Assembly (NCBI GenBank): GCA_951230915.1
Contig: OX579635.1
Location: 49,972,001 to 50,036,000, forward strand
Direction: 5' to 3'
DNA: 64,000 nt
DNA from: Antitrichia curtipendula
Lineage: Eukaryota; Streptophyta; Bryopsida; Hypnales; Leucodontaceae
A program made the translations under genes and the position numbers. The notes beneath the pieces were generated by a model. The model ran no database searches. It saw nothing but the letters and a program-made list of their open reading frames with translations, and was not told where the DNA came from. Positions 11,915-24,500 of the stretch are shown here, in pieces (positions within the stretch are counted from its first letter, which is position 1; each line of letters opens with the position of its first letter).

Positions 11915-12090
11915 TGTGGGTGAGGGCGACCTCGGGTACAGAGGCAACCTCAGGTACAGGCTGAGGGGGCGACCGCGGGTCTAGTAGGGCGACCTCGAGT
12001 CCAGTAGGGCGACCGCGGGTCCCATGAAGGGTGACTTTGGATGCCCGCCAGGCGACTGCACGTCCTTTTTGGGGGTGACCGCGACTCCTG
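11915..12090. repeat. GGGCGAC-type minisatellite upstream of the hAT gene
   Basis: About eight units such as GGGCGACCGCGGGTC and GGGCGACCTCGAGTCC read on the plus strand, so toward the leftward gene the coding strand reads GACCCGCGGTCGCCC, as at the palindrome genes. Confidence 0.8.
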
Positions 12091-12119
12091 TAGAATGCGA
12101 CCATGGTCCATGGGTAAGC

Positions 12120-13807
12120 ATGTGTGCAATTTTTCTTTTTTCTTTTAGGGCCGCATGTGGAGCTTTGTGGATATATAATTTTTATTTCAAATGGTGCCCG
12201 AAAGAAAAAGTTATGCCAAAAATAGAGTTTGGCAGGCAACACAAAAAAATCACAAAAAGTCAAAATAAATTTCTTAAATATTTTTTCCAAAATCTATGTC
12301 TTTTTGTGTACATTTGAAGCTTTGATTCATTCTATTTGGACTAAAAATGAAAAAGTTATGGACAATCTTAGTTTTTCGGGCAATCTAAGCATCTTCTTGA
12401 AAAAATAACTTTTAGGATTCATTTTTTAATGGAATTTTTTTCAATTTTCAGAAAAAAAATGTTAGACAAGGTTGAATTTGCTTGCTAGAACAATCTCACC
12501 GTTCGGATTATGGTATTTCAATTTTGCCTTCGAGCTATTAACGATTTAGTTATTCCTTCAATCTTGAACCTACTTCTATTTAACAATTTTTTAATGAGTG
12601 AAAATTTAGTGTTTTTTTCTTGAATTTTTTTTCCTAGATTCTCAACTGAATTATTCAACATATAATCTTAGAAAATCAAAATCAGCAATACAAAAAATTT
12701 AAGTTAAATAGGTTCAAAGCCCATAAATCTAGTCAAGCAAGGTGCAAAAAAACTTGTTTTCTTCACTTTGAATGCAAATATCTTGCAATCTATGTGGTCA
12801 AAGTTTCTGAAATTTCTTGCATACATTCTTATACTAGTCTAGTATAAGATCCTACGGTTAGATATGCAAAAAAAAACAATTTTTATAGTTTTTTGCTCTT
12901 TGCAATAGAAGTGGCAGTTTTAAGTGTGTTTTGATGGAAAAAAGACCTCAGGGCTTTAGGGGTTAATCCACAAATCACCCTTAAAGTGATTTTTGGGCAT
13001 TTCTTGTAGTTTTTTACTGCTGTGAATTTCATGAATTCAAATGGCATTTCTTGATCTTGAGTCTACCTAATGCTTGGCACACTTGTTACATACATTTTTT
13101 ATTCCAATTGGAATATTTGAAATAATGCTAATTTTTACTATTTTATAGCAATATGAACTTTAGGCCTATAAGTATGGTTAGTTATGTCTCCCATTTTAGC
13201 ATGGCACATCAACTTCGGTGTACATAATGATGTTATTAATCATAATATAATTCTATGGTGAAAATGTAAGATATTTTGAGTATATTCTGTATGACATATG
13301 GAATTTCTTCATTATTTCCTAAAAAATGCATAGTAATTTCAAATTCTAAAAAGAAAGACACATGCTCCACGTGTAAGGGCAAAATAAAACATAACAACAT
13401 CACTTATGAGTTGGAAGATTACAATGTTTGATCATAACCATGTTCAAATTTTAAACCAATTTGATATCTTTTAATTTTTTTTTCCCGTGTTCTACTTGAA
13501 GAAGTGGCCTCTTTAAAGATGGTCGGTTTTAAATGGCATAACATGTTGAACTACAATCAATTTATGTGTAATGAAATTGTAGTCCACAAATTTTGTAATT
13601 TAAATTCTGATGTGATTTTTCTCCAGCCTCTAATGTACAAGAGCCCTATTTCCTAGAGCCTTATATCCAAGAGCCCTCAACAATAGAAAATCAAGATTTG
13701 AAATGGACAAATTTGCATTAAATCCTGAATATCAAATACATAATCCACGGGTATATATACATGTTTACAAAAGCATATAGTCCTACAACAATTGCAACTA
13801 ATCAAAA
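12120..13807. other. AT-rich stretch with a dispersed noncoding repeat
   Basis: No gene is seen. Segments near 12190 (GGTGCCCG then AAAGTTATG), 12485 (GCTAGAACAATCTCACCG), 12850 (GATCCTACGGTTAGATATG) and 12905 (GCAATAGAAGTGGCAGTTTT) recur in the same order in other AT-rich stretches, notably 34100-34540 and 37740-38700. They mark a degenerate dispersed repeat family. Confidence 0.6.
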
Positions 13808-15108
13808 TCATGCAATATCCTTCTTGTCCTTCTCTTCTCTTTTCTTTTTCTCGGATTCCAGCTCGACCATCACCTCGTTCTCTACCCTCTTCAGATATGC
13901 AATGTTACGTTGCCCGAAGCTCTTAAAGTAACCTTGCCTCCAAGCTTTTCTCCACGATTTGGATAAATCAATGTGTTGGTTCAACTGATGCACGCTTCGT
14001 TGCAAATTCTCTTCCAACGAGAGACAAGTAGCTCATTTCTTCTTCAAGTCGGCTACTTTTGCTTGCGGTGTCCCATATAGCTTATCTACATCTTGGGCAT
14101 CAAATTCGGAGACACGATCAAGAGGGGCCCGATCCCCGATTTTGGTTAGGTGAATTACCCTTGACCGTCCTTCCTCCACACTTCTCTTTGCAGTAATGTA
14201 CCGATCTTCTTCCATCCTGCAATCTTCTATAATTTTGGAAAGCCGAGCCTTGGCTTCCTCACTGCCGCCAGCGCTAGGCCCTCCGTCTGGACCACCGAAA
14301 AATTCCCGGTAAAATGCCTCCAGGTCTGCTATCTCTCTAGCTTGCACGGCCAAACGGGTTTGCCCACTTTCAATTTTTGCTTGGAGGGTGGACACATATT
14401 CACCATCAAAAGTTTCCACAGTCTTCTTTTTGTAATTTTGACATGCTTCCTCTGTCCTTGCCAAATCTTCAAGAAGCTGATGAAGTTTCTCTTTGTAAAA
14501 CTGTTTTTTGGCTTTTGTGGTATCTCGACGATAGGAACCTTCAACGTGTTCTTCCATTGCCGGTACTTCTTCCACCCAAGGCAATGCCAACAAAGGCGGC
14601 ACCACCTCCTCCTCCTCTGTTTCGATCTCTCCATCCAGTCTATCAAGTGCTTCTATTTGGATGCATGCGAACACATATTGCAATACTTCATTGTTTTCGG
14701 GATGATGAACCTGAAGTGGGGTAACATCCAATGGGATTACTTCCATTACATCCATAGGAGCGCCCGAGGTAAGTTCTTCATCCGAGCTTTCTTTGCTAGC
14801 TGAACTCGCATGAGTTGACCACACGTATTCTTCATCCGCCACCCCTGTTTGGATCAACTTCTTCTTTCCTAGCCCGTCCCATGGATTAGCGGAGGGACCT
14901 GCCCTCGGAATGTCTTTGGCTCTTGGAATGGTGATAAGCTTGGATGCCTTGACGGTAGTCCAATCTACCGTTTGCGTCAAGACTAGCTCTGCATACACCA
15001 TTTGACAAATGAACAACGGGACCTCGCTCCTGACCACTGTTCGTGTGTTGTACAAATGTCGATGCACAACGTTGCACAAATGCGACATTCTTGCAGTAAT
15101 GTAGATTT
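13808..15108 (-). pseudogene. GW-WCHI coiled-coil gene, 3' part, left-arm copy
   Basis: This is the 3' two thirds of the gene whose right-arm copy starts at 62513; the 5' part lies at 28056-28270 beyond the CACTA element. It encodes the end of the GW-WCHI domain (EVPLFI, VDWTTV), an acidic middle, a coiled coil rich in Lys/Glu, and a basic C-terminus ending at a stop at 13808. An 8-bp deletion relative to the right copy near 15067 shifts the frame. A TGA at 14035-14033 (after LKKK) is shared with the right copy, yet the frame stays open and coding-like to 13808. Combined with the insertion, this copy is dead. Most of the remaining sequence is unchanged relative to the right arm. Confidence 0.85.
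15106..15108. other. CACTA target-site duplication TTT (left)
   Basis: TTT here is repeated at 28053-28055. The undisrupted right-arm sequence has a single TTT (read as AAA at 62728-62730), as expected for the 3-bp duplication made by CACTA elements. Confidence 0.95.
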
Positions 15109-15141
15109 CACTACAAGAAATTGGGGGTATAAATGACTGCA
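15109..15141. repeat. CACTA left terminal inverted repeat
   Basis: A 33-bp perfect inverse match to 28020-28052; the copies differ from the next base. Confidence 0.97.
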
Positions 15142-15903
15142 GAGTCATTTGCACCCCCACAGAGTGACTGTGGCACGACTGCGCCTCTCTAATTGCACCA
15201 TGTGGCTGAGGTGAACAATGTCTGAGTCATTCTGCAGTCGCGGTCGCAACTGGGGGATGAAGATGCGATGAATACCACACTTCTTGCGTACATTTTCATT
15301 GAGAGTTCGTTTGGTTTCTGGCGGTTCAGGGCACTGTCGTGTTCGGTGACTTTGCGTCACTGACTTGCAACTTGGAAATGACTTCTTCCTCGTTGAAGGC
15401 GCCTCCGAGGGAATTCTATGTTGCTTACGTGGATGCTGTTGTATTGATGTGTCTGTGATTTCGGAGCGACTCATTTGCTAGTCACGGCTAGTCATACTAT
15501 GCCACTAGAGGTCACTTTGGTGGAACTTGTACTTGACTTACTCAAGACTTGCACATAACTTTGGAGATCTTTTGTAGCGTCCTTACGGAGACAGTAGTCT
15601 TCTTGACATTACAAATGTCTCAGCACATGTGATATGAAGGTAAAAGACATAGTTCATTATGACTGCACTTCAAACGCAATTGAAGGGGATGCTTTACTGG
15701 TGCGAATAGTGCAATAGGACTCGTGGGATAGCACTTCACTTGGCATTCAAAGGAGTTACTGGACACAACTTTCAATGAAAGCTCTTCACTACAGCTAGAG
15801 TTCTATGGCCATTATTGGTCTGAGCAATTTCGACAGAGACTCTTTCAACCAAAAGGTCAAGAGGACAAGAGGACAAAACGAGAACATAGTTGCCTACTGC
15901 AAA
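15142..15903. other. CACTA left subterminal region
   Basis: Noncoding. Rich in short GTGACTG, GTCACT and GAGTCATTT motifs in both orientations, as expected for transposase-binding subterminal repeats. Confidence 0.6.
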
Positions 15904-18900
15904 TCACGACCCGTATTCATCCAACGCTAATAAATTGTCTTCCTCAGACAACTCAATGGCCTCGACCAGGTTCACTACCTCCGAGGGAATAGGCAACATT
16001 TCAGGAGCCATCAAGCCAAGACTCTCTGACGTTGTGGTGATGAAGGCGTCTGTTCGGTTCACAACCTCCCGCTTTGCTCGTGCTTGTTTCTGTAATACAA
16101 TTTTTCAGCCAGGTTTGTCTACGATGTCTGAGAAAAATACTTGCGTGACCTGGCTGGGAAAAATGAAGGGGTCCTCCAAACGCGGTAACACATGGCGAAA
16201 GTTCACCAACAAGAAACCAGCTTAGTCTTGCGTGTATGTTGCATTCCTTCGATTGTCATGGGCCTTCACCCACTCACATCGCAATAGGATGATTTTTGTA
16301 CTCAGACCGCCGTAATCCAATAGTAAGATGTCTTTGAGCACGCCAACATAGTTTACGGACAAGTTCCGCGCATTCTCCAAAGGCAATTCGAAAACCGAGG
16401 CCACACCACTATTGTAGCTTCGCAGGTGCTTGCTACTTGCGTCGTCCACTCAAAAGTGATTGCCGAATGCAATCATTCGAGAATACCTCGTGGCGCGTTG
16501 GGATGGTGGGACGCTGAGCAACAAGCGGTCTCGGTCCTCAGGCTTCCGCAAATCCAAGTCTACATTTTGGACAGCACTGACCATCCACTTTGCTAGCGCG
16601 AGAGTGGATGGATTTGTATTGTGTTCAACCCTCCATTTTTTGCAAGTCCACCCCAATTCAGGATTACACGGGCATACAGTGACTACGACATCATAATGTC
16701 GCGAGGTTTTGCTTCTGAAATTATTCTACAATACATGAAGGCCAAAACAATACGGAGACTGCGACTTGACTCCTACGAGTCGACAAGAAGTCAACTTTTA
16801 CTACAGTGCGTGACTCTGTGACGCATAAATGACTTGTAGATGACTCCGTCACAACTTTGCAGTACTCATCCGCTGCTGCATCAGCCTGTGGGACTTGTTC
16901 AACACTAGTAGACTATTGGAGACTGTCGTGATTGTCTCATCGACGGCAGATATTGATATCTCCCCTCTTTCACAAGACATTACATCATCGAAGTGGTTTA
17001 GGGAGGCACTCACTCATATAACTCTTCCATGATGGCTGTGTTCATGAGTACATATTGGTGAGCAATGTCTCGCATTGTAGCAGACATGACATATGGCTTT
17101 CCGGCGCCTTGGAGAACCTCCTCTGCATCCCCATACTCTTCATCCTCATCCCACACACGTCTCTGCGTGAACTCAAAGCTCTAGAGGTACTCCGTGACGA
17201 AGCCAATGCATTCATCCTTTAAATATCCCTCTGCCATGCACGCCTCAGGCCGGGCCAAATTTCGGACGTTACTTTTTAGCACTTTCATGTACCGTTCCAC
17301 TAGATACATCCACCTCGCATTCACTGGTCCACAGTAATCCAGTTCCTTTGCTAGATGGTAGGGAAGATGTGTCATTATGTCAAAAAAAGATGGGGGAAAT
17401 TCAATCTCTAGCAATGCCATGCTCTCGGCGACATCAACTTCGAGTGAAGGAAAGTCACTAAGATTGTATACCTTTGTGCATAGGCGGCGAAACACCTTGC
17501 ACATTCGCATCACAGCCATGCGAGGCCCGGGTTTCAGTAGTCCCCGCAACGCTAGAGGGAGCACTTGCTGCATCAACACATGGTAACCGTGGGATTTGAG
17601 CCCCCCAAAATTCTTCTTCCATATGCACTTTCCAAGGTCTGATGAATAGCCGCTTGGTATCTTCAAGGACTCAATGCATCTTGCAAATTTCTTGAATTCC
17701 TCGTCGTTCAGGACGTAAGTAGCTCTAGGCTTCACCATTTTACCGGCCTTGCGAGGGTGTGGGGTCAGCCACAAGTGTTTTCTCATATTTCTCCTCTGCA
17801 AGTCCCTCCTGACCTTCACTGTGTCTTTCTTGCCTGTTATAGTTTTGAGGAAGTTCTTTGCCAAGTTCATTTTGCAGTGCATGACATCTAGTGTGTTGCG
17901 AATGAGAAGATACTGTTCATGAATTGCAAACAAGTAGGAATAGCAAATCAGTGCTCATGAAGTTGACAACAACAACGTCGCACACTATTAGTATGAAGGG
18001 CCCTCGGGGGAGATTGAAAGAAGTCGTGCAAAAGATTCCACTAAGTTGTACACTGTCACTGTTACTTCTTTCTAACTTCCATGCGACTGTTGTGGAACCT
18101 TGAAGTAACGTCTTAGTTCCGACAAAGTTACGCCTTCTTCGCTACATGAAAATCCATTCACAAAAAGAACACTGACCTTCCAGTACGGCAATCTGAAGAG
18201 AATGCTCATGCGCTTGACACCATGCACTTTCGACGGGTCACCAGAAGCACCGTCTTTGTTCCCATTTGCTTTCCACACCTCAAACTCCACTGCATACGAC
18301 AGTTGCTCCTCCACAGTCACTGCTCTTGGCTTCGGTCTGGTTTCAAGTGCGCCATTGAAGTGGTCCTTCTTTTGCGCACACCTATAGGGGTGGTCCTCTG
18401 ATAACCATCGACGGGTCCCACCATAAATTTGTTTGCCCAGTTCCACGGAATGCTCGGCACCCAGATTCATGCCGCACCACGGACATGCTGCATAGCCTTG
18501 ATGGGAAAATCCGCCCACTGTCCCATAGCCTGGGAAGTCGTGGATAGTCCACAACAGCATTGCGCGGAGTTGGAATGCCTTGCAGCCTACATTCTTTGTT
18601 ACGTTGTATGCCGGAACTCCAGACCACAACTGCAACAACTCTTCGAGAAGGGGCTCTAAGTACACGTCAAACACTTCCGCTGTGACAGACTCTCTCCCGG
18701 GAATTAAAAGAGTCAAGAGCACAAAAAACTTCTTTGTGCAAAGCCAGGGAGGGACATTGTAATTCAACAAGAGGACTGGCCATATTGACCACGACGACTG
18801 ATTCTGCGAGAATGGATTCACTCCGTCTACGGCCGATGCAAAGTGAGCATTTTGGGGATCATTTGCAAACGTAGGGTCCACGTTGTCATAGAAGTGCCGC

Positions 18901-19940
18901 CAAGCTTTGGAATCACACGGGTGCCGAACAAGGCCATCCCCTCCCTCTTGGTTACTTTGATTCTCGTGATGCCACACCATGAGCTTTGATAAAGTCAGAC
19001 TCCTAAACATTCGCTGCAAACGCGGAATTATTGGAAAATGACGAAGAACCTTCACAGGAAAGGCCTTCCGATCCTCATCTTTGAATCGACGTCCATCGCA
19101 CTTAGGACATCGGAGCGCATCCGCATGTTCCCCACGGAATAATACACACCCTCTTTTGCATGCGTGAATGGTATTGTATGACAACCCCAATTTTGCAGTG
19201 AGAGACTTCACCGCATGGTACGTCTTCGGCAATGCATTATTCTCAAGTAGCAGATGTTGATTGAGGATGTTGAACAACTCGTTGGCAAAAGTGTTGCTGA
19301 CACCATGAACTGTGCACAGGTTCATCAACAACACCGTGGCCGCTAGTTTGCTGGATCTTGCGCCATCGTACAAGACATTCATAGCCTCTTCCAACGCTGT
19401 GATGTCGAAATTATCTTCCCTTATGTTGCCCTCCTCGGAATCCTCCTCCAAGCACGGGTTGTCGCGACACTCCTCACTGTCCGCAACATCATCAAGGTCC
19501 ATCTCCCTACACTCTTCATGGATGGAGTCCGCTGTTGCAAATGCCTCGAGCACTTCGTCCTGAAACCTCTCCGCTGTAGATGGTGCCTCCTCGACTATGC
19601 GTGATGTCTGGTCCACCATGCCACGAACATCTACTGTGGCATCCACTTCGGGTGCAGCCTCTTGAGGCTCGTTCCAAAAGTCCTCCTCCCACTCCTGATC
19701 AAAAGAGTCATGGTTGCCCGGGCCAGTCCATCTTCGTGAGCTTGGATCCTTGCTATGGCGGATCAAGTGGTCCCGGACATTTCAAATCAGAAGTCTCTTC
19801 CGCCCTCGGCATTTAGTACAAGGGCAATGAAGTTTTGTCACGCGTAGTTCTGAAGCTCGTTGCACCTCCCTTATCCATAGCCGTTCATCTCGTAGTCGTT
19901 GCCTGTGAATATTGGACAAAGGTAGCCTAGCAGGTATCAT
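15904..19940 (-). pseudogene. TNP2 transposase of the CACTA element, three exons, five in-frame stops
   Basis: Catalytic transposase of En/Spm-type elements. Exon 1 is 19940-18177, exon 2 17912-17014 and exon 3 16714-15904. Both introns begin GT and end AG, and all phases join to give 1,157 sense and stop positions without a frameshift. Order: Transpos_assoc domain (HCPCTKCRGRKR, then HLIRH); Tnp2 core (LWTIHDFPGYGT, CPWCGMNLG); the splice joins LPYWK to YLLIRNTLDVMHCKMNLAKN; DUF4218 (MTHLPYHLAKELDYCGPVNARW-like, ERYMKVLKSNVRN, ARPEACMAEGY); DUF4216 (NYVGVLKDILLLDYGG, CEWV, GFLLVNF). In-frame stops are TGA 19784-19782, TAG 17183-17181, TGA 16452-16450, TAA 16224-16222 and TGA 16107-16105. Several sit where Trp, Gln or Arg would be expected. 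The product should be non-functional without suppression. Confidence 0.9.
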
Positions 19941-21539
19941 GGTCACCTGTAGCCGGATGTGTTCTTTAACCTCCGTCCACGACTGCAGGCATACAACGCA
20001 ATAACATCAGGCTAAGTGACATAACAAACAAGTGCGACTACGTAAGGCCTTCTACTTTATAGTGACTACGTCGTAACTTCTGAATGACTTCTGCCAGTGA
20101 GGTGTTAGTCCTTATCTCCGTCCACAACTTACGGACAACTACTACTAGTGCCGACGTAGTTGCGGTATGTGACTTCCCTTATGACTTAGGACCTTTTGAG
20201 AACTTTTTGGGTGCCATTCCAAAATTCCTGATCCCTAACTACTGAAAATCTAATTTCCATGTGCGGGATTGTAAAAACATTATTCTAGTACATTTCTGAG
20301 TCATATAGTTGTGGATTTCTGATGTCAAGGAAGTTGCACAATTGTCCAAAGTGTAGATTGGAAACCTGCAAGTAGGAAGAGGACAGAGCCAGCGGAAGTA
20401 CGGAGGGGGGAATCGAGCATAGGAGACAAATACAAACAGTGGGCAAGGCAAGGAACGTGACGAAAGAAACATACTCTAGATTTCTAAAGTAAAATAAAGG
20501 GAGGATACAACAAGACATGTACAAGTCGAAAACATAAAATTCCATCATGCTTCCACATTTATTAATTGACGTTTACTTACATCATTTTGTGAGATCCTCT
20601 TTCAATTGCTTCAGGTATTTTTTACCCACTGTGGTTTTACATGTTTCTCGTTCCCGACCAATCTCGCATTAGAAAATCCAATTCCATCCCTCTAATATAA
20701 TCCATTCCTGTACAAGAAGGTGAGCATGCCAATCAACCAATTGGCATCACATGAAATCAAAGATCCTATGAATACACTGTGAGGTTGTACATGCATTCAC
20801 TGTCAATGATGAAGTGCGCGAAGTCAGGTGAAAGAACACTCAGGAAATCGCTTCTTCCGATTTAGGTTCCATACGACGTACTCCAAATTCATCAATTACG
20901 CATGAATTAACAGAAGGATTCCGCTAAATTAAAACAACAGACATGATTGCATCGGTCAAGGGGAAAGGTTAACTACACAAAAGGGCCCATCAAACAATTG
21001 GATAAGGGCATTACATTTGCACAAAGAGTCCAACAAGAGAGCACTCGTATTGGATACAGACATTGAATAATACTTGAACCCGAGGTCATATTCTGTCACT
21101 TCCAACTGTGACGGAACTCTTGTTAGTGATGCTGTAACTGTAAAATGACTTCGTGGAGTCATATGGAAGTCATATTTCATGACTCTAAACTTCCATGCAA
21201 CTGCCACAAGTCCGACGGAAGTTAGTGACTTTTGTCTTCCTAGTAGCTATGACTTATTGTAATTGACCGCACCGACACTAATAGTCATTTAATGGTGAAC
21301 TAAGACTAGACATATTGCAGAGCATGAACTCACTTTAAAGCGAAAGCCCTTTCTTCAACAACACTGAAGACCTGACTAAGGGAAGATCATGTAGCTGGAT
21401 GTTCTCAAGTCCTGCCTCAGTCCATAATAATTACCATATATGGATATTAATGCTCAGCCGTCAAACTTCCACTCCCTAATCATGAAGCTAAACCCCCCTC
21501 ATTTCCCATAGCATTAGAAATACGAACCTGGTTTTAGAG
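19941..21539. other. CACTA internal noncoding region between its divergent genes
   Basis: It lies between the 5' ends of the leftward TNP2 gene and the rightward TnpA-like gene, so it should contain both promoters. It carries scattered GTGACTT/AAGTCA motifs. No convincing exon is seen. Confidence 0.5.
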
Positions 21540-24500
21540 GAGATCCCTTGGACCTGGCAGGAAAGTAGTGCCCGGCGAAGAGGACGTAGCAAAATCCAAA
21601 GCGACTCCAGGGCCCGAGAGTGAGTTCTACCTGTCACGTAGCTACAGCTCAACCTCCAAGTATCCTTTCCGCAGGTTGCGACGCTTTTGCTACGACGAGC
21701 TTGCCGAAGGGCGAAGGCAACAGAAATTGGAAGTTCGGTGTCGAAGAATGAAGAGTCCCGACCCGGAGAAGTCCGCATACGAAATGTGGCGAGACAAGAA
21801 CGTAGCGATTGTTCGAGCGGCAATGCAGCCCGCACTCCAGGCGCGCAGTAACCTGTAAGTTGACTTAGATCTTCTTTGTCTTCATCCTTACTACAATTAG
21901 AACTGTACTGCATAGGAGCTGTAGGACCTAAGATAAAGATGTTGGTGACGTTCTGTCTCGCGTTCTGTGTTCAGACGTGGTTTCTAAACTTTGCAGAACA
22001 TGCTAAAAGGGCACGAAAGAGAGAAGTCCATCCATGTGGGGGTCTTCTGTTCACTCTGCGTGCTATTTGTCTTGTCGATGTTCCTCGCAGTCTTCTCCGC
22101 AGCAACGCAGTAAGGTTTAGGGTCCCCGTATTTATTTCTACGCCGCCTTCCACGTCAGCGCATTCGCAGTTGTCCCGTAGTTGTCGTAAAGTCACATAAC
22201 GCAACTTTCGACTCCTTTGTGACTACGAAACAGTCGTGACTCAGTCGCGCGGAAGTTGCGCTGCAATTAATGCTTTAATCGTCTTGGGATCTGCAGTACC
22301 GGGTTCCAAGAGAGGGCCACGTGGACCCTATCCCTGCAGTCGCCCTTGAAACTGTCTTTTGCTCTGAGCGTTGCATGCTTTCTCTCTTTGTTTGCGCCTT
22401 GAGTGACTGCCTTTTTCATCTCGCAAGTCTCGGAAGTCGCGCATCAGGCTATAGTGTTGTCGATTTAGGAGTCCACGGTTAGAGAACTCTGTCATTCTAC
22501 GGCTTCGGCATTGCAGGAGAAACCCTCATGCAACGAAGAAGCCTGCAGAGCAACGGAGTGGAGACGAAGAAGAGCCCGTGCAACAAAGGCGATCAAAGCG
22601 GGGCCTTCGAGGACGCGCGAGGAGGAAGGAGCGAAGTGCTGGAGCGGCGGGAAGGCGCGTGCGTTTCGAGGACGAAATGAGTTCGCGTTCCTCCTCCGAG
22701 GCGACGGAGTCCAATGACAAGGCCATCGCAAAAGGTATGATGAATTTAGCAATCGTTTGTTCCCATGTCCAGCAGCAGGCCACCGTGGAGGCAGCTGCGG
22801 CAGGTAATATGAACATTCGCTTCTATGAATTTGCATTAGGGTTTTGTTTCACAAAATTGTCTCCATCATCGTGTATGAAGATCGTCTTTGCATGTTGCGG
22901 AGTTCCCTTCTCTTGCATCTAGCGTGGGGAGCTTTGCAACCACTTTGCGTGGTGGAGAGGTGGCCACATTCTCAGTGTGGTGGCTTGAAACCACTGACTG
23001 GATTTGCCCATTCTTCTACGTGACAATTGCAGGTAATGTGGAAGTCGACTCGAGCGATGAGGAAGTGTCACTAGAGGACGACGAGCGTATTCCCGAGCCG
23101 AAACTAAGAAGAAACGGGCGGCCACAATTCCGAAGAAGTCTCCGAAGGAAGTGGCTAGTACATGCCCCTTGACAAAAGAGCGGCCAGTGGAGGGAGGAGG
23201 CTTCCCGCCGTCATTGCAATGGGTGCCCGGGCATTACATGCCTGCACAATCCTCGCAAGCACCGGGGCCGTGGTCGCACACACTGCCGCAGCCATACCAG
23301 CCCGGATGGCCTGGTGCAGGTGGTGTCGAAGAAAGCTATGAGCACAGTGTGCGTCAAGAGGCGAGGAGTGATCGCAGTTCAAGCGGTGTCAAGTGTGCGC
23401 GAGTGGAAATTTTAGAGAATGGTGACCTTGACCATTCGGGCGAGGGAAAAAATACATGGGACGAGGCTGTTCGAACACTAGTCCCCAAAATTTTAGACCT
23501 GAGTGTTGTGGAGTGGGGGAAGCAAAAACCTGCTGCTGTGCAGAAGCTCTGAGATGCGCTTGACTACGAATTCGAGTATGTGGGGAATACATTGAGCCTA
23601 TTGGGATTCAGGACGGCCATCACAAGACACATGAAGAGCGAGCGATCTCGCCTGAAAACCCGATGGCAAGAGGGCAAAGTGTCTTGCCCGATACGCGTCA
23701 ACGAAGAGCAATGGAAGCGTCTCATATCTTATTGGGAGACTCCAGCTCAACAACGGAAGTCCCGGAAGATGGCGGATGCTCGGAAGTGTGTTGCCAATTA
23801 TAGCACAGTGGGCCGGAGAGGAAGAGCTGGCAAGCAGCCACAAGTGAGTATCTGTTATTGGATTTCTGATGTTGTGAGTTGCCCTTCCTTCTTTAGATAT
23901 GCACTCCCTCTCCTCTTTTTAAAAAAAAACTCGGAGGATTAAAGTAGGAATAGCAGCGTAAAGTGTTCATTTGTTGATGTGCTTGATAACACAAAGGGAG
24001 AAGAGACCCATGAGCCCGGTCGTGAATGACGTTGACGAGGATATGGAGACCTTCCCGGCGGAGGGAAGTGCACATTCAGTAAGTTGCCAGTGCCATATTC
24101 TGTCATAGGATTCGTGTTTAGGGGCAGGTTTTATGATAAGGGTTTTATGGTTCAGGGTCATTGTATGGTCATTTCTAGCTTGGGAATTGGAGGTAGACAC
24201 ATTACTTCTCATACTGGGACTAGGAGCCAGTGAGTGGTCAGATAGCTTAAAGTGTACCTTTGCTTGAGACGTGGTCATTGTCATTGCCATTTAGTTCCCG
24301 AATTTAGAAGGAAAATGCGGGAATGAATGACGACCCAAGCATAAGCTGGTACCACCGAAGTTGTTCCGCAGTCAAGATACAGTGGCACATGAGTGACACC
24401 AAAGTCGTGACCCAACAACCATAAATTTATGAACTAGTAACAACTTAGTCGTCAACCAGTTGCGAAAGAGTTGGAAATCAGACCACGCTGAGTCGTCGAC

